Assembly: GCA_030620155.1 (NCBI GenBank)
Contig: JAUXFF010000005.1
Location: forward strand, 1 to 46,482
Length of the DNA stretch: 46,482 nucleotides
DNA from: Candidatus Cloacimonadota bacterium
Lineage (GTDB): Bacteria > Cloacimonadota > Cloacimonadia > Cloacimonadales > TCS61
Direction of reading: 5' to 3'
Shown here one piece after another: positions 36,843-46,168 of the stretch. The position numbers and the translations under genes were made by a program. How positions within the stretch are numbered: the first letter of the stretch is position 1; the number at the start of each line of letters is the position of its first letter. The notes under the pieces are model-generated. The model saw only the letters and a list, made by a program, of their open reading frames with translations, was not told the origin of the DNA and made no database searches.

Positions 36843-37769
36843 ATGATGGAAAAAGTTTCAATTATTGGTAGTGGCAATGTTGGTGTCGCTGCAGCATTCT
36901 ATTTAGCAGAGAAGGGTATCGCGAATATTATGCTCATTGATATTTTAGAAGGAAAAGCTGAAGGCAGTGCACTTGACCTTGCTGAAGCTTCACCCTTGCG
37001 AGGGTATGATGTTAAAATTCAGGGTTCTTCTCATATCGAAGATATTAAGGGTTCGAAGATTGTTGTTATAGCAGCGGGTAAAGTTAGAAAACCCAACACC
37101 TTGCGTCTGGAGTTACTTGAAGATAATATGAAAATTGGTGATCCAATAATCGAAGATATCAAAAAGTATGCACCTGATGCGATTGTTATTGTATTATCCG
37201 AACCGGTTACTGCATTAACTTATTACACCTGGAAGAAAACCGGATTTGACAGAATGAAAGTAATTGGAGTTGCCGGGAAACTCGATGTTACCAGAGTTTG
37301 TGAATATACTGCTCAGGAACTTGGTGTTACACCTGTTGAAGTTAGTGCTCTTGTTTTAGGAGGCCATCATAAGTTTATGGTAATACCCCCGGAATTTATT
37401 CGGGTTTGTGGCATTCCAATAGATGAGTTACTTCCCAAAGAAAAAATCAATAAAATAATATCTAAAGCCAGGGAAGCAGGAACAACTATTTTATCAATGT
37501 TAAAAAAGCAAACATCTATGTATTCTCCCGGTGCTGCTATAGCTGAAACTGTAGGTGCAATTATAAATGATACCAGGGCAATACTTTGCGTTCCAACCTG
37601 CCTTGATGGAGAATATGGCTTTAAAAACACTTGTTTGGGAGTGCCTGTTCAACTTGGAAAGAATGGCGTTGAAAGAATTGTCGAAATTGAATTATCCCTG
37701 CCTATAAGAGAAGAACTGCAGGCATCAGCGGATGTAATCAATAAAACCATTGAATCAATGGGAATTTAG
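36843..37769 (+). CDS. Malate dehydrogenase family paralog with altered active site
   Basis: Rossmann GSGNVGVAAAFYL. MDH/LDH fold, but NP(L)D->EPVT and GGHGD->GGHHK relative to the adjacent paralog. Start at 36843 after AGGAGG. Confidence 0.85.
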   Translation: MMEKVSIIGSGNVGVAAAFYLAEKGIANIMLIDILEGKAEGSALDLAEASPLRGYDVKIQGSSHIEDIKGSKIVVIAAGKVRKPNTLRLELLEDNMKIGDPIIEDIKKYAPDAIVIVLSEPVTALTYYTWKKTGFDRMKVIGVAGKLDVTRVCEYTAQELGVTPVEVSALVLGGHHKFMVIPPEFIRVCGIPIDELLPKEKINKIISKAREAGTTILSMLKKQTSMYSPGAAIAETVGAIINDTRAILCVPTCLDGEYGFKNTCLGVPVQLGKNGVERIVEIELSLPIREELQASADVINKTIESMGI

Positions 37770-37778
37770 GAGGTCATT

Positions 37779-38711
37779 ATGAAAGTTAGTATAATTGGAA
37801 GTGGAAACGTTGGCGTGGCAACAGCTTTATATCTTATCGAGAAGAGAGTTGCTAATGTAGTTTTAATTGATATTGTTAAAGGATGGGCAGAAGGTAAAGC
37901 TTTGGATATTGTTCATGCATCTCCTATAAGAAAATATGATGTATCTATTAATGGATATTCAGATATGTCGAAAATAAAAGACTCCGATGTTATAGTAGTA
38001 ACAGCAGGTAAACCGAGATTACCAGGTATGTCTAGGGAAGATTTACTGCGGGATAATGTAAAAATTATGAAAAGTGTTTCGGAAGAGATTGCTAAATACG
38101 CTCCCAATGCTGTATTAATTACGGTTACGAACCCTCTTGATATTTTAGCCTATGTGGCTTTAAAAGTTACAGGATTTGCTTTGAAAAGGGTGATTGGAAT
38201 GGCAGGTATTCTGGATTCTTCAAGATTCAGATACTTCATTGCTGATGAACTCGGAGTTAGTCCCAGAAATGTTACTGCTTTAGTTCTTGGAGGTCATGGT
38301 GACCTTATGGTTCCATTACCAAGATATTCAACAGTGCATGGTATACCGGTTACAGATTTATTACCAAAAGCCAAAATAGAAAAATTAATACAACGTACTA
38401 GAAAAGCTGGAGGAGAAATAGTTTCATATTTAAAAACCGGAAGTGCCTACTGGTCACCAGGCAGCTCCGCTGCAGAAATGGTTGAATGTGTAGTGCGTAA
38501 TAGAAATAGAATTGTTCCTTGTTCTGCCTATTTAAGAGGAGAATATGGTATCGATGGTCTATTTTCAGGTGTACCTATTGTAATTGGACGAAATGGTGTG
38601 GAAAAAATAATTGAATTATCACTTACTACCGAAGAAAAACAGGCATTGCATCTTTCTGCAGATAAAGGAAGAGAGGTTATTGAAATAATAGAGTCTGAAA
38701 ACTTGATCTAA
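37779..38711 (+). CDS. mdh: Malate dehydrogenase (NAD-dependent)
   Basis: GSGNVGVATALYL, AGKPRLPGMSREDLL, TNPLDILAY, GILDSSRFR and GGHGDLMVPL all present. Confidence 0.95.
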   Translation: MKVSIIGSGNVGVATALYLIEKRVANVVLIDIVKGWAEGKALDIVHASPIRKYDVSINGYSDMSKIKDSDVIVVTAGKPRLPGMSREDLLRDNVKIMKSVSEEIAKYAPNAVLITVTNPLDILAYVALKVTGFALKRVIGMAGILDSSRFRYFIADELGVSPRNVTALVLGGHGDLMVPLPRYSTVHGIPVTDLLPKAKIEKLIQRTRKAGGEIVSYLKTGSAYWSPGSSAAEMVECVVRNRNRIVPCSAYLRGEYGIDGLFSGVPIVIGRNGVEKIIELSLTTEEKQALHLSADKGREVIEIIESENLI

Positions 38712-40048
38712 TGGAGTTGCAAATTCCTTATTGGGGAGAGGAACTAACAATAAACCTCCCAGGCGAAAATATAGGTGAAATAGTTTATCCGAACACTGTT
38801 GAAATTCGACCAGAGAAGGAAATCCTTTTCGAGGCTATAAGCAATCCTATTGATTTTAGTAGTTTTGATGATTTTATAGAAGGGACCGAACCTATACTTT
38901 TTATAATAAACGACGCCACCAGACCTACTCCGAATGCAAGAATAATTGACCTGCTCTGGAATAAAATAAAGAACAAAGATATAAAATTTCTGATTGCTAC
39001 AGGCGCTCACAGGGCACCCGGTAAAGATGAATACTTTGAACTTTTCGGTGATCATTATCATGATTTGGGAAAGAAGATATTTTCCCATGATTCTAAGAAT
39101 GAAACGGAAAATATCTTTATCGGTAAAACTGGAAATGATACTGATGTTTACTTTGATAAACTGGTGATCGAGGCAAAGAAAATAGTTTATATCACATCAG
39201 TTGAACCACATTATTTTGCAGGTTATACAGGTGGCGCCAAATCCTTTTTACCTGGGATTGCCGGATATAAGACTATCGAACAAAATCATGAATTGGCTTT
39301 AAAGGCTTCTGCTAAAGCGCTGGTTACCGAAGGGAATCCGGTTAGAGACGACATAAAAGAAGCTTTCGATGTTATAGCAAAAGAGAAAAAGATTTTTTCA
39401 ATTCAAACTGTTTTGAATAAAGACCATAAAATCTATTATTGTGTTTGTGGAGAAACACATAAAGCTTTCAAACTGGCATGCGAAAAAGCTAAAGATGTAT
39501 TCTCTGTCGAAATTCGTGATAGAGCGGATATTGTAGTAGCAGTTGCACCTTATCCGATGGACATTGACCTTTATCAATCGCAAAAAGCAATTGATAACAG
39601 CAAGTTTGCATTGAATCCGAATGGAATTCTTATTTTAGTTTCAAGTTGCCGGAAAGGTGTTGGAGGAGAGAGTTTCATAAAATTATTAAGTGAAGCCAGA
39701 AATCCAGATGAAGTCTTTGATAAAATAGCAAAGGGTTATAAGCTGGGTTATCATAAAGCAGCTAAAATGGCGGAAATAATGAAATGGGCATCCTTATGGG
39801 CGTACACTAAGTTAGAACCTGAATTATTAAGTAAGATTTTCATAAGAGGATATAATGATTTACAGGAAGCCCTGGAAGCTTCGTTAAAAGAAAAAGGTAA
39901 TGAGAAGATCCTGTTTATGATGGACGCAAGTTTAACTGTTCCACGAATAGCACCACGAATATTGCATAAAAGAAAATTTATTCACGGACCAACTATGGAT
40001 AAAAAAGCTAAAACCCACATTAAGCTTGATGATTTGTTTGTTGGTTAA
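38711..40048 (+). CDS. LarA-family (nickel-dependent 2-hydroxyacid racemase-like, DUF2088) protein
   Basis: NDATRPTP, ATGAHRAP, EPHYFAGYTGGAKSFLPGIAGYKTIEQNH, consistent with LarA metal/cofactor residues (His, His, Lys, His). Confidence 0.9.
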   Translation: MELQIPYWGEELTINLPGENIGEIVYPNTVEIRPEKEILFEAISNPIDFSSFDDFIEGTEPILFIINDATRPTPNARIIDLLWNKIKNKDIKFLIATGAHRAPGKDEYFELFGDHYHDLGKKIFSHDSKNETENIFIGKTGNDTDVYFDKLVIEAKKIVYITSVEPHYFAGYTGGAKSFLPGIAGYKTIEQNHELALKASAKALVTEGNPVRDDIKEAFDVIAKEKKIFSIQTVLNKDHKIYYCVCGETHKAFKLACEKAKDVFSVEIRDRADIVVAVAPYPMDIDLYQSQKAIDNSKFALNPNGILILVSSCRKGVGGESFIKLLSEARNPDEVFDKIAKGYKLGYHKAAKMAEIMKWASLWAYTKLEPELLSKIFIRGYNDLQEALEASLKEKGNEKILFMMDASLTVPRIAPRILHKRKFIHGPTMDKKAKTHIKLDDLFVG

Positions 40049-40105
40049 TTAATGTAATTATTCCAGGTAAACTTATTAAAAATAAAAAATATAAAGAAGG
40101 AAAAA

Positions 40106-41788
40106 GTGACACTTAAACGTTATGAAATTGATAAGCTTGAACACAAAATAATTCATGTAAAGAAAAGAGGATTAGACTTAATTCGTGATCCGATGCTTAA
40201 TAAAGGGTCAGCATTTTCCGAAAAAGAAAGGGAAGAATTCAATCTTTATGGATTAGTACCTCCGCATGTATCCACTTTTGAAGAGCAGATAAAAAGAGTT
40301 ACTGAAAATTATCGCAGAAAAGATACAGATATTGGGAAATACATTTTTTTAGAAGCATTGCACGATCGAAATGAAATTCTGTATTATGCATTACTGTTGA
40401 GAAATCTGGAAGAATTAACTCCTATTATTTATACTCCCACTGTTGGAATGGCATGCCAGCAATATGGTCATCTTTTTCGACGAACAAGAGGGATGTATAT
40501 TTCATCAAAAGCAAAAGGAGATTTCAAGAAAAGAATATACAATTGGCCGGAAGACGAAATCGATGTTATAGTTGTTACTGACGGAAGCAGAATTTTAGGT
40601 CTTGGAGATTTGGGAACAAGTGGAATTGGAATTCCGATTGGGAAACTCTCTCTTTATGTTGCATGTGCAGGAATTTATCCTTCTAAAAAACTGCCGGTAA
40701 TAATCGATGTTGGAACAGATAATGAGAAATTATTGAAAGACCCTCTATACCTGGGAGAAAAACGTCATCGAATTAAGGGAGAAGAATTTTATGAAGTAAT
40801 TGATGAGTTTATTGTTGCAGCTCATGAACGCTGGCCTAATGCTCTCATCCAGTTTGAAGATTTTACAAATGACCATGCTTTTCCGCTGTTAAAAAAATAT
40901 CGAGAAAAACTTCTATGTTTCAACGATGATATCCAGGGAACAGGAGGAGTTGCTCTTGCAGGTCTTTTAGCTGCTTTACGTATTACAAAAGGAAAATTAT
41001 GTGACCAGAGGATTATCTTCCTGGGTGCAGGTTCTGCTGCTGTTGGAATTGCTGATATGATCGTCGCAGGAATGGTGGAAGAAGGACTTTCCAGGCAGGA
41101 GGCACAGAAAAAATTCTGGTTCTTAGATAGTAAAGGACTTGTAACTACTACTCGCGGAGACAAACTTGCAGAACATAAAATTCCATATGCCAGGGAAGAA
41201 AAATTTATCAAGTCTCTTCTGGATGTTGTGAAAACTGTAAAACCAACATCCCTTATAGGAGTAAGTAAACAGCCCGGAGCATTTAGTGAAAAAATTGTAC
41301 GTGAAATGAAAAAATATGTTGATATTCCGATAATTTTTGCGCTGTCAAATCCTACTTCAAAATCGGAATGCACACCAACACAAGCTTATGAATGGACAGA
41401 GGGTAATGTCGTTTATGCCAGCGGTAGTCCATTTGATCCAGTAAAATACAAAGGAAAAACTTATGCTACAGGGCAGGGAAATAATATGTATATTTTTCCC
41501 GGAGTTGGCTTAGGTGCAGTGGCTTGTAAAGCTACAAAGATAACAGATTCAATGTTCTATACTGCTGCTAAAACTCTGGCTAAATTAGTAAGTAAGGAAG
41601 ATTTACAAAAGGGTAGGGTCTATCCGGACTTAAAGGGAATTAGAGAAATTTCAGCCCATATTGCTGCGTCCGTTTGCGATGTTGCTTATTCTGAAGGTTT
41701 TGCCTGGGAAAAAAGACCGGATAATATTCTCGAGTTTGTAAAGAGTAAAATGTTCCAACCTGTTTATTTGCCGTATAAACCAGTTTAA
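40106..41788 (+). CDS. maeA: NAD(P)-dependent malic enzyme (large, eukaryote-like/MaeA type)
   Basis: LRNLEELTPIIYTPTVG, VTDGSRILGLGDLGTSGIGIPIGKL, FNDDIQGTGGVALAGLLAA, FLGAGSAAVGIA, FALSNPTSKSECTP. Confidence 0.96.
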   Translation: MTLKRYEIDKLEHKIIHVKKRGLDLIRDPMLNKGSAFSEKEREEFNLYGLVPPHVSTFEEQIKRVTENYRRKDTDIGKYIFLEALHDRNEILYYALLLRNLEELTPIIYTPTVGMACQQYGHLFRRTRGMYISSKAKGDFKKRIYNWPEDEIDVIVVTDGSRILGLGDLGTSGIGIPIGKLSLYVACAGIYPSKKLPVIIDVGTDNEKLLKDPLYLGEKRHRIKGEEFYEVIDEFIVAAHERWPNALIQFEDFTNDHAFPLLKKYREKLLCFNDDIQGTGGVALAGLLAALRITKGKLCDQRIIFLGAGSAAVGIADMIVAGMVEEGLSRQEAQKKFWFLDSKGLVTTTRGDKLAEHKIPYAREEKFIKSLLDVVKTVKPTSLIGVSKQPGAFSEKIVREMKKYVDIPIIFALSNPTSKSECTPTQAYEWTEGNVVYASGSPFDPVKYKGKTYATGQGNNMYIFPGVGLGAVACKATKITDSMFYTAAKTLAKLVSKEDLQKGRVYPDLKGIREISAHIAASVCDVAYSEGFAWEKRPDNILEFVKSKMFQPVYLPYKPV

Positions 41789-41826
41789 AAAGGCTATTAT
41801 ATATTGTGGAGAAATCTTTTTTCTCT

Positions 41827-41879
41827 CGTTCCCAAAGCTTTAGCAGTCCGGCAACCGCCGGATGCCCTCTTTGGGAACG
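41827..41879. repeat. Nested REP-like hairpin (CGTTCCCAAAG/CTTTGGGAACG with inner TCCGGC/GCCGGA)
   Basis: Outer arms 41827-41837 and 41869-41879; inner arms 41847-41852 and 41857-41862. Confidence 0.75.
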
Positions 41880-41882
41880 CAA

Positions 41883-41912
41883 CTCGTTACCAATCAGGGG
41901 ATTGGTAACGAG
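41883..41912. repeat. Perfect 13-bp hairpin CTCGTTACCAATC-AGGG-GATTGGTAACGAG
   Basis: Loop and core shared with the 23267 element. Confidence 0.8.
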
Positions 41913-41951
41913 AGATACAGGACTTCCACGCGATGCCGCACTACGCAATGC

Positions 41952-41987
41952 TGCATAGCGTTGTGGCGTTGTGCATAGCGTTGTGGC
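41952..41987. repeat. Two tandem 16-nt direct repeats (TGCATAGCGTTGTGGC), period 20
   Basis: Copies at 41952-41967 and 41972-41987. Confidence 0.8.
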
Positions 41988-42137
41988 TGTCGTGGGAACG
42001 AGAGTTACAGGGGTTTTAGAAAAGAGAATAAAAATAGTATCAGAATTCAAATGAAAAAATTTGACGGATTAAGAAAGGATTTAATCTTAGCAAATAATAT
42101 AATAAATTTAAATTAAAATAAATTGGAGGAAAAAGAA

Positions 42138-43865
42138 ATGTCAAGCAAAGCCAGTATTGATTTTTACAAAAATTTAAAAGAGATGTCTTCTATTCGGGCA
42201 GTAGCGGAAACGATAATGCTAAATCCAAAAATCCGAAAAGTTAGTGCCCGTGAAGCTTATGAAATGGCAAAAAAGCAACCGGGAGTAGCAGTTACGGATT
42301 TGGAAATTTATCCTCCCTTTGCTGAACGTTTGGGACTGCCAAAAGGTGCAAAAGTGCTTAATGATTGTCATGGTAAAATTATTGGACGTACAGCAAAAGC
42401 AAGAGTGTTCTATAATAGAATACCGGGAGAGGAAAAAAAGAAAGTCGAAGGTGACATCCGGGAAGCAATGTATCAACTTGAACATTACGATTTGATTAAA
42501 TGCGAGGCTGTCTTAGGTTTGGATCCTGATCTTATGATAAAAGCAACTTATGTAACTACAACTACAGATGCAAGCAATGTTTTCAACTGGTTATGCAATT
42601 TCGCACCGCTCGAATTGGTGAAAGAGGAATATGAAAAAAGTAAACCTCTTCCAATTCAAGATGTTATCATTGTTGCATTTAATGAATGGACCTGCAATGA
42701 TCCCTATTATCACAATGTTGGTGCTCCTCAAATCGGTCTGGTTGATGAAACCCAGAACGTTATTTTCAATTTAGGAATGCGTTATTTTGGTGAGCGTAAA
42801 AAAGGAACCTTAACTCTTGCCTGGACATCCGGGATGAGGTTGGGAATGGCTGCTTGTCATGGTGGTATCAAAGAAATTGATTTCTCAGGTTGTGCAGATG
42901 AATACAAACATTTAGGCAAAAGATCAATCGGTTTCTACGGTCTCTCTGGTACAGGAAAATCCTCTCACACAAATTCGATCGATAATGGCGGCACATTACC
43001 AGCAGGATTCGAAAAATATTGCCTTCACGATGATGCCTTCCAGATCGATACTGAAGAAAGAGTTTGTCGGGTCTGGGAACCATCTCTATTCGATAAAACC
43101 GACAGTAGAGACCTTAATAATCCTGATTGGAAATACCTGATTGCCCTTATGAATCATGCGATGATAGAGCGAAATGGAAAGCTATTACCTTTAGGATTGG
43201 ATGTCCGACAGGCAAACGGAAGAGCACTTCTGGATAGAGACTTGTTAGGAAACTGGGTAAATAGATGCAGTTTCCCGGAAGCTTTAACCTGGCTTATGAA
43301 GGATACGGCACTTCCACCGGTTCATAAATATAAAAATAAATATCTTGCAGTTGCCATGGGTGCAGCTCTTATCACAAAAAGAAGCAGAGCGGAAAATGTT
43401 ACAGAAGAAGATCTCAAGAAATTGGTTTTTGAACCTTTTGCAAATCCATTTAGAGTTTATGAACTTTATAAAGATGTGGAGTCATTCATCAAAGTACTGG
43501 AATCCGGCGCAGATTGTTATACGTTCAATTCTGCAGGATACTGGAAATCTTCTGATGATGATCTAGACGATGTCAAATTGCAAACATCGTTAACTTTGCA
43601 AACCGGAATCTTAATGGACCAGCTTGAATGGGAGAACTGGGATATGCTGCCTGGCGCCATGATACCTACAAAAGAATCTGTTGAAAAGATTCTCCCCGGT
43701 TATTATGAGAGATATCATCCTAAAAATCGTGAAAATTTGAGTGACTATATTGCACTTCTGAAAGATAGATTTGAACAAAGACGAGAGTATTTGAAAGCAT
43801 CTGATGTAGCTACTAAACCGGAACTCCTCAAAAATTTAATAGATGCTTTACAGATAAAAGAATAA
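42138..43865 (+). CDS. pckA: Phosphoenolpyruvate carboxykinase (ATP)-like protein, divergent
   Basis: GFYGLSGTGKSSHTN P-loop, LHDDAFQID, LMKDTALPPVHKY. Family-level similarity to ATP-PEPCK; the strict LIGDDEHGW signature is absent. Confidence 0.72.
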   Translation: MSSKASIDFYKNLKEMSSIRAVAETIMLNPKIRKVSAREAYEMAKKQPGVAVTDLEIYPPFAERLGLPKGAKVLNDCHGKIIGRTAKARVFYNRIPGEEKKKVEGDIREAMYQLEHYDLIKCEAVLGLDPDLMIKATYVTTTTDASNVFNWLCNFAPLELVKEEYEKSKPLPIQDVIIVAFNEWTCNDPYYHNVGAPQIGLVDETQNVIFNLGMRYFGERKKGTLTLAWTSGMRLGMAACHGGIKEIDFSGCADEYKHLGKRSIGFYGLSGTGKSSHTNSIDNGGTLPAGFEKYCLHDDAFQIDTEERVCRVWEPSLFDKTDSRDLNNPDWKYLIALMNHAMIERNGKLLPLGLDVRQANGRALLDRDLLGNWVNRCSFPEALTWLMKDTALPPVHKYKNKYLAVAMGAALITKRSRAENVTEEDLKKLVFEPFANPFRVYELYKDVESFIKVLESGADCYTFNSAGYWKSSDDDLDDVKLQTSLTLQTGILMDQLEWENWDMLPGAMIPTKESVEKILPGYYERYHPKNRENLSDYIALLKDRFEQRREYLKASDVATKPELLKNLIDALQIKE

Positions 43866-43905
43866 AATGAATGGTAGACGAGAGTCTGCCTTAAGCTGTT
43901 AATAA

Positions 43906-43932
43906 AGTCCCGATTAATTCGGGGCTTTTTTT
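43906..43932. terminator. Rho-independent terminator between convergent pckA-like gene and GlcD-type gene
   Basis: AGTCCCGA-TTAAT-TCGGGGCT followed by an oligo-T run. Confidence 0.88.
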
Positions 43933-44011
43933 ATCTTCTAAGATTGTCTCTATTTAATAAAATTAATTGTTCAAATAGAAGTTCTATCGGTTCATATTAA
44001 TTATATCAAAG

Positions 44012-45388
44012 TTAAAAAATCTTGCCTGGATTCAGGATGTCATTGGGGTCGAATGCTTTTTTTATTCTCTTCATAAGTAGTATATGATCTTTACTGACTG
44101 TAATATGAAAAAATTCCTTCTTTTCAAATCCAATACCATGCTCCCCTGAGATCATTCCACCTAGAGATTTTCCTGTTTTATATATTTCTTCGAAAACCTG
44201 TTTGAATTTTGAAACATCTTTCCCGTGAATACTTAGATGCACATTTCCATCACCTGCATGACCGCACCCTAAAATTTTTATATTATGCTTCTTAGAGATT
44301 TCTTCGATTTTCATCATGAAATCAGTAATTTTACTACGTGGAACTACTACATCAGCTAAATCCATAGGACCTTGGTTTTTTATTGCATGATAATGCTTTT
44401 CCCTGATTTCTAAAATATCTCTCTTTTCTTTCTCTGTGAGTGGAACAAGTACATCAATAGCACCATTTTTCATACAAATTTCACCAATACTATCACAAAG
44501 ATTAAAAATATCTTCACTGCTATTCCCCTCAATGATGATCAAAAGTGAAGCTTCTCCAGCTCTGGAAGGAAGTTTCCTGCCCACATATTCCTCACTTATT
44601 CTGATGGATTCCTTCTCTATAAATTCAATTCCCACAGGAATAATGTTATTTCTAAATAGCTCCGGAACAGTTCTGATTGCATCATACAGGTTTTTAAAAG
44701 GTACAAAAAGCATACCATTTGCCTTGGGAGCAGTAAGGAGTTTTAAAATAATTTTCGTTATTATTGCCAGAGTTCCTTCGGAACCAATGATAAGTTGTGT
44801 TAAATTATAACCTGTTGAGCATTTCACGAATTTACCACCCATTCTTATAATCTCTCCTGTAGGTAAAACTACCTCCAGACCTAATATAAAATTTCTGGTT
44901 ACACCATATTTTACTGCTTTCATTCCCCCTGCATTTGTAGCTACATTGCCACCAATGCTTGCACTTTCTTCTCCTGGTAAAAGCGGGTAATACAATCCTC
45001 TATTTTCTACTGCTTTGTATAGCTCCGACAACCTGACACCAGGTTCGACAACTGCCACAAAATTATCTTCATCTACTTCTACTATTTTATCCATATATTC
45101 GAGCGATAGGAGTATCCCACCATAAATTGCAACAGCACCGCCACATAAACCGGTTCCACTTCCTCTGGGAGTGACAGGTATCTTTTCTTTGTCTGCAAGT
45201 TTCATTATTTGTGCTATTTCAACTGTATTTTTCGGTCTTACTATCACATCAGGAAAATAATTTTTGGGAATACTCATTTCATCGCATAAATAGTCTCCCA
45301 TTTCTTCTTTGTTTATCAGGATATTATCTTCTCCCATAATTTCTATTAATTGATTTATTATCCTTTCCGTCAGTTTATTGTATTTCAC
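44012..45388 (-). CDS. FAD-linked oxidase, GlcD/D-lactate dehydrogenase-like
   Basis: TPRGSGTGLCGGAVAIYGGILLSLEYMDK, GGNVATNAGGMKAVKYGVTRNFILGLEVVLPTGE, GHAGDGNVHLSIHG, SGEHGIGFEKK, AFDPNDILNPGKIF. GTG start with upstream GGAG. Confidence 0.93.
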   Translation of the reverse strand: MKYNKLTERIINQLIEIMGEDNILINKEEMGDYLCDEMSIPKNYFPDVIVRPKNTVEIAQIMKLADKEKIPVTPRGSGTGLCGGAVAIYGGILLSLEYMDKIVEVDEDNFVAVVEPGVRLSELYKAVENRGLYYPLLPGEESASIGGNVATNAGGMKAVKYGVTRNFILGLEVVLPTGEIIRMGGKFVKCSTGYNLTQLIIGSEGTLAIITKIILKLLTAPKANGMLFVPFKNLYDAIRTVPELFRNNIIPVGIEFIEKESIRISEEYVGRKLPSRAGEASLLIIIEGNSSEDIFNLCDSIGEICMKNGAIDVLVPLTEKEKRDILEIREKHYHAIKNQGPMDLADVVVPRSKITDFMMKIEEISKKHNIKILGCGHAGDGNVHLSIHGKDVSKFKQVFEEIYKTGKSLGGMISGEHGIGFEKKEFFHITVSKDHILLMKRIKKAFDPNDILNPGKIF

Positions 45389-46117
45389 TTCACATCTCCT
45401 GCTATTAATAATTTGCTCTCTTTAATAAAATTATTTAGTAAAATTTCTTTATCATTTTTCAGGCTCTTTTTTAATTTTTTAATTTTAAGAGTAATAGAAA
45501 TTTTGTCAAATTTAATTAATAATGTTTAATATTATTACTGTAACCTATGAGGCTGTTTAGCCATAAAGACGCCAGTATATGAAAAACGATAAAAACAGGA
45601 ATTGGACTTATTTTTGAGATAATTTTATTATAGAATGAAAGTGATAGTATTATATTTAAAAATGTTGCTTCTCAAGTAACCTTCGGAACGCCTGCCATGG
45701 TGCATACCGTGGGTTGTCGGTCTTCTTGCGTTTCTCGACCTTCCGAACGGTTGCAATGACAACTAAGACGACGACTTGAAGCAGAGGGTTGTTTCGACTC
45801 GTCATTCCCCTGATACGGTTTACCCCGCCTGCCCCGTTAAACTTTCTTCTATTTAACTGGGGTTGGATTTTTACCAACTGGGGTCATTCCCTGTTAAATA
45901 TTACTTCGTCCCGATACGGTCATACTTCCCTACGGGACAAGCATTTCACAGGGTAAACTTCCCTACAGGGTAGATTTACGAGTCGAGACTCGGGATCTTC
46001 CTAATTTATGCCATTGAATACTTTTTATTCAAATGTTATGGTTAAATGATGGTTGATTAAAGCAAATAGGTCTTGACCTTCGCAAAGGTTGAAAAGATAT
46101 TTGTCTCATCCTGAAAG

Positions 46118-46143
46118 CCCCTCTCTTAAATCTAAGAGAGGGG
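46118..46143. repeat. Palindrome CCCCTCTCTT...AAGAGAGGGG
   Basis: CCCCTCTCTTAAATCTAAGAGAGGGG perfect 10-bp arms, followed by TTGGGGTGAG. Confidence 0.75.
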
Positions 46144-46168
46144 TTGGGGTGAGTTTAGGTAATAAATT

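Noticed and set aside
45656-45877. 73-aa minus-strand ORF
   Set aside because: Lies in a repeat/palindrome-rich patch; composition looks non-coding, no motif.
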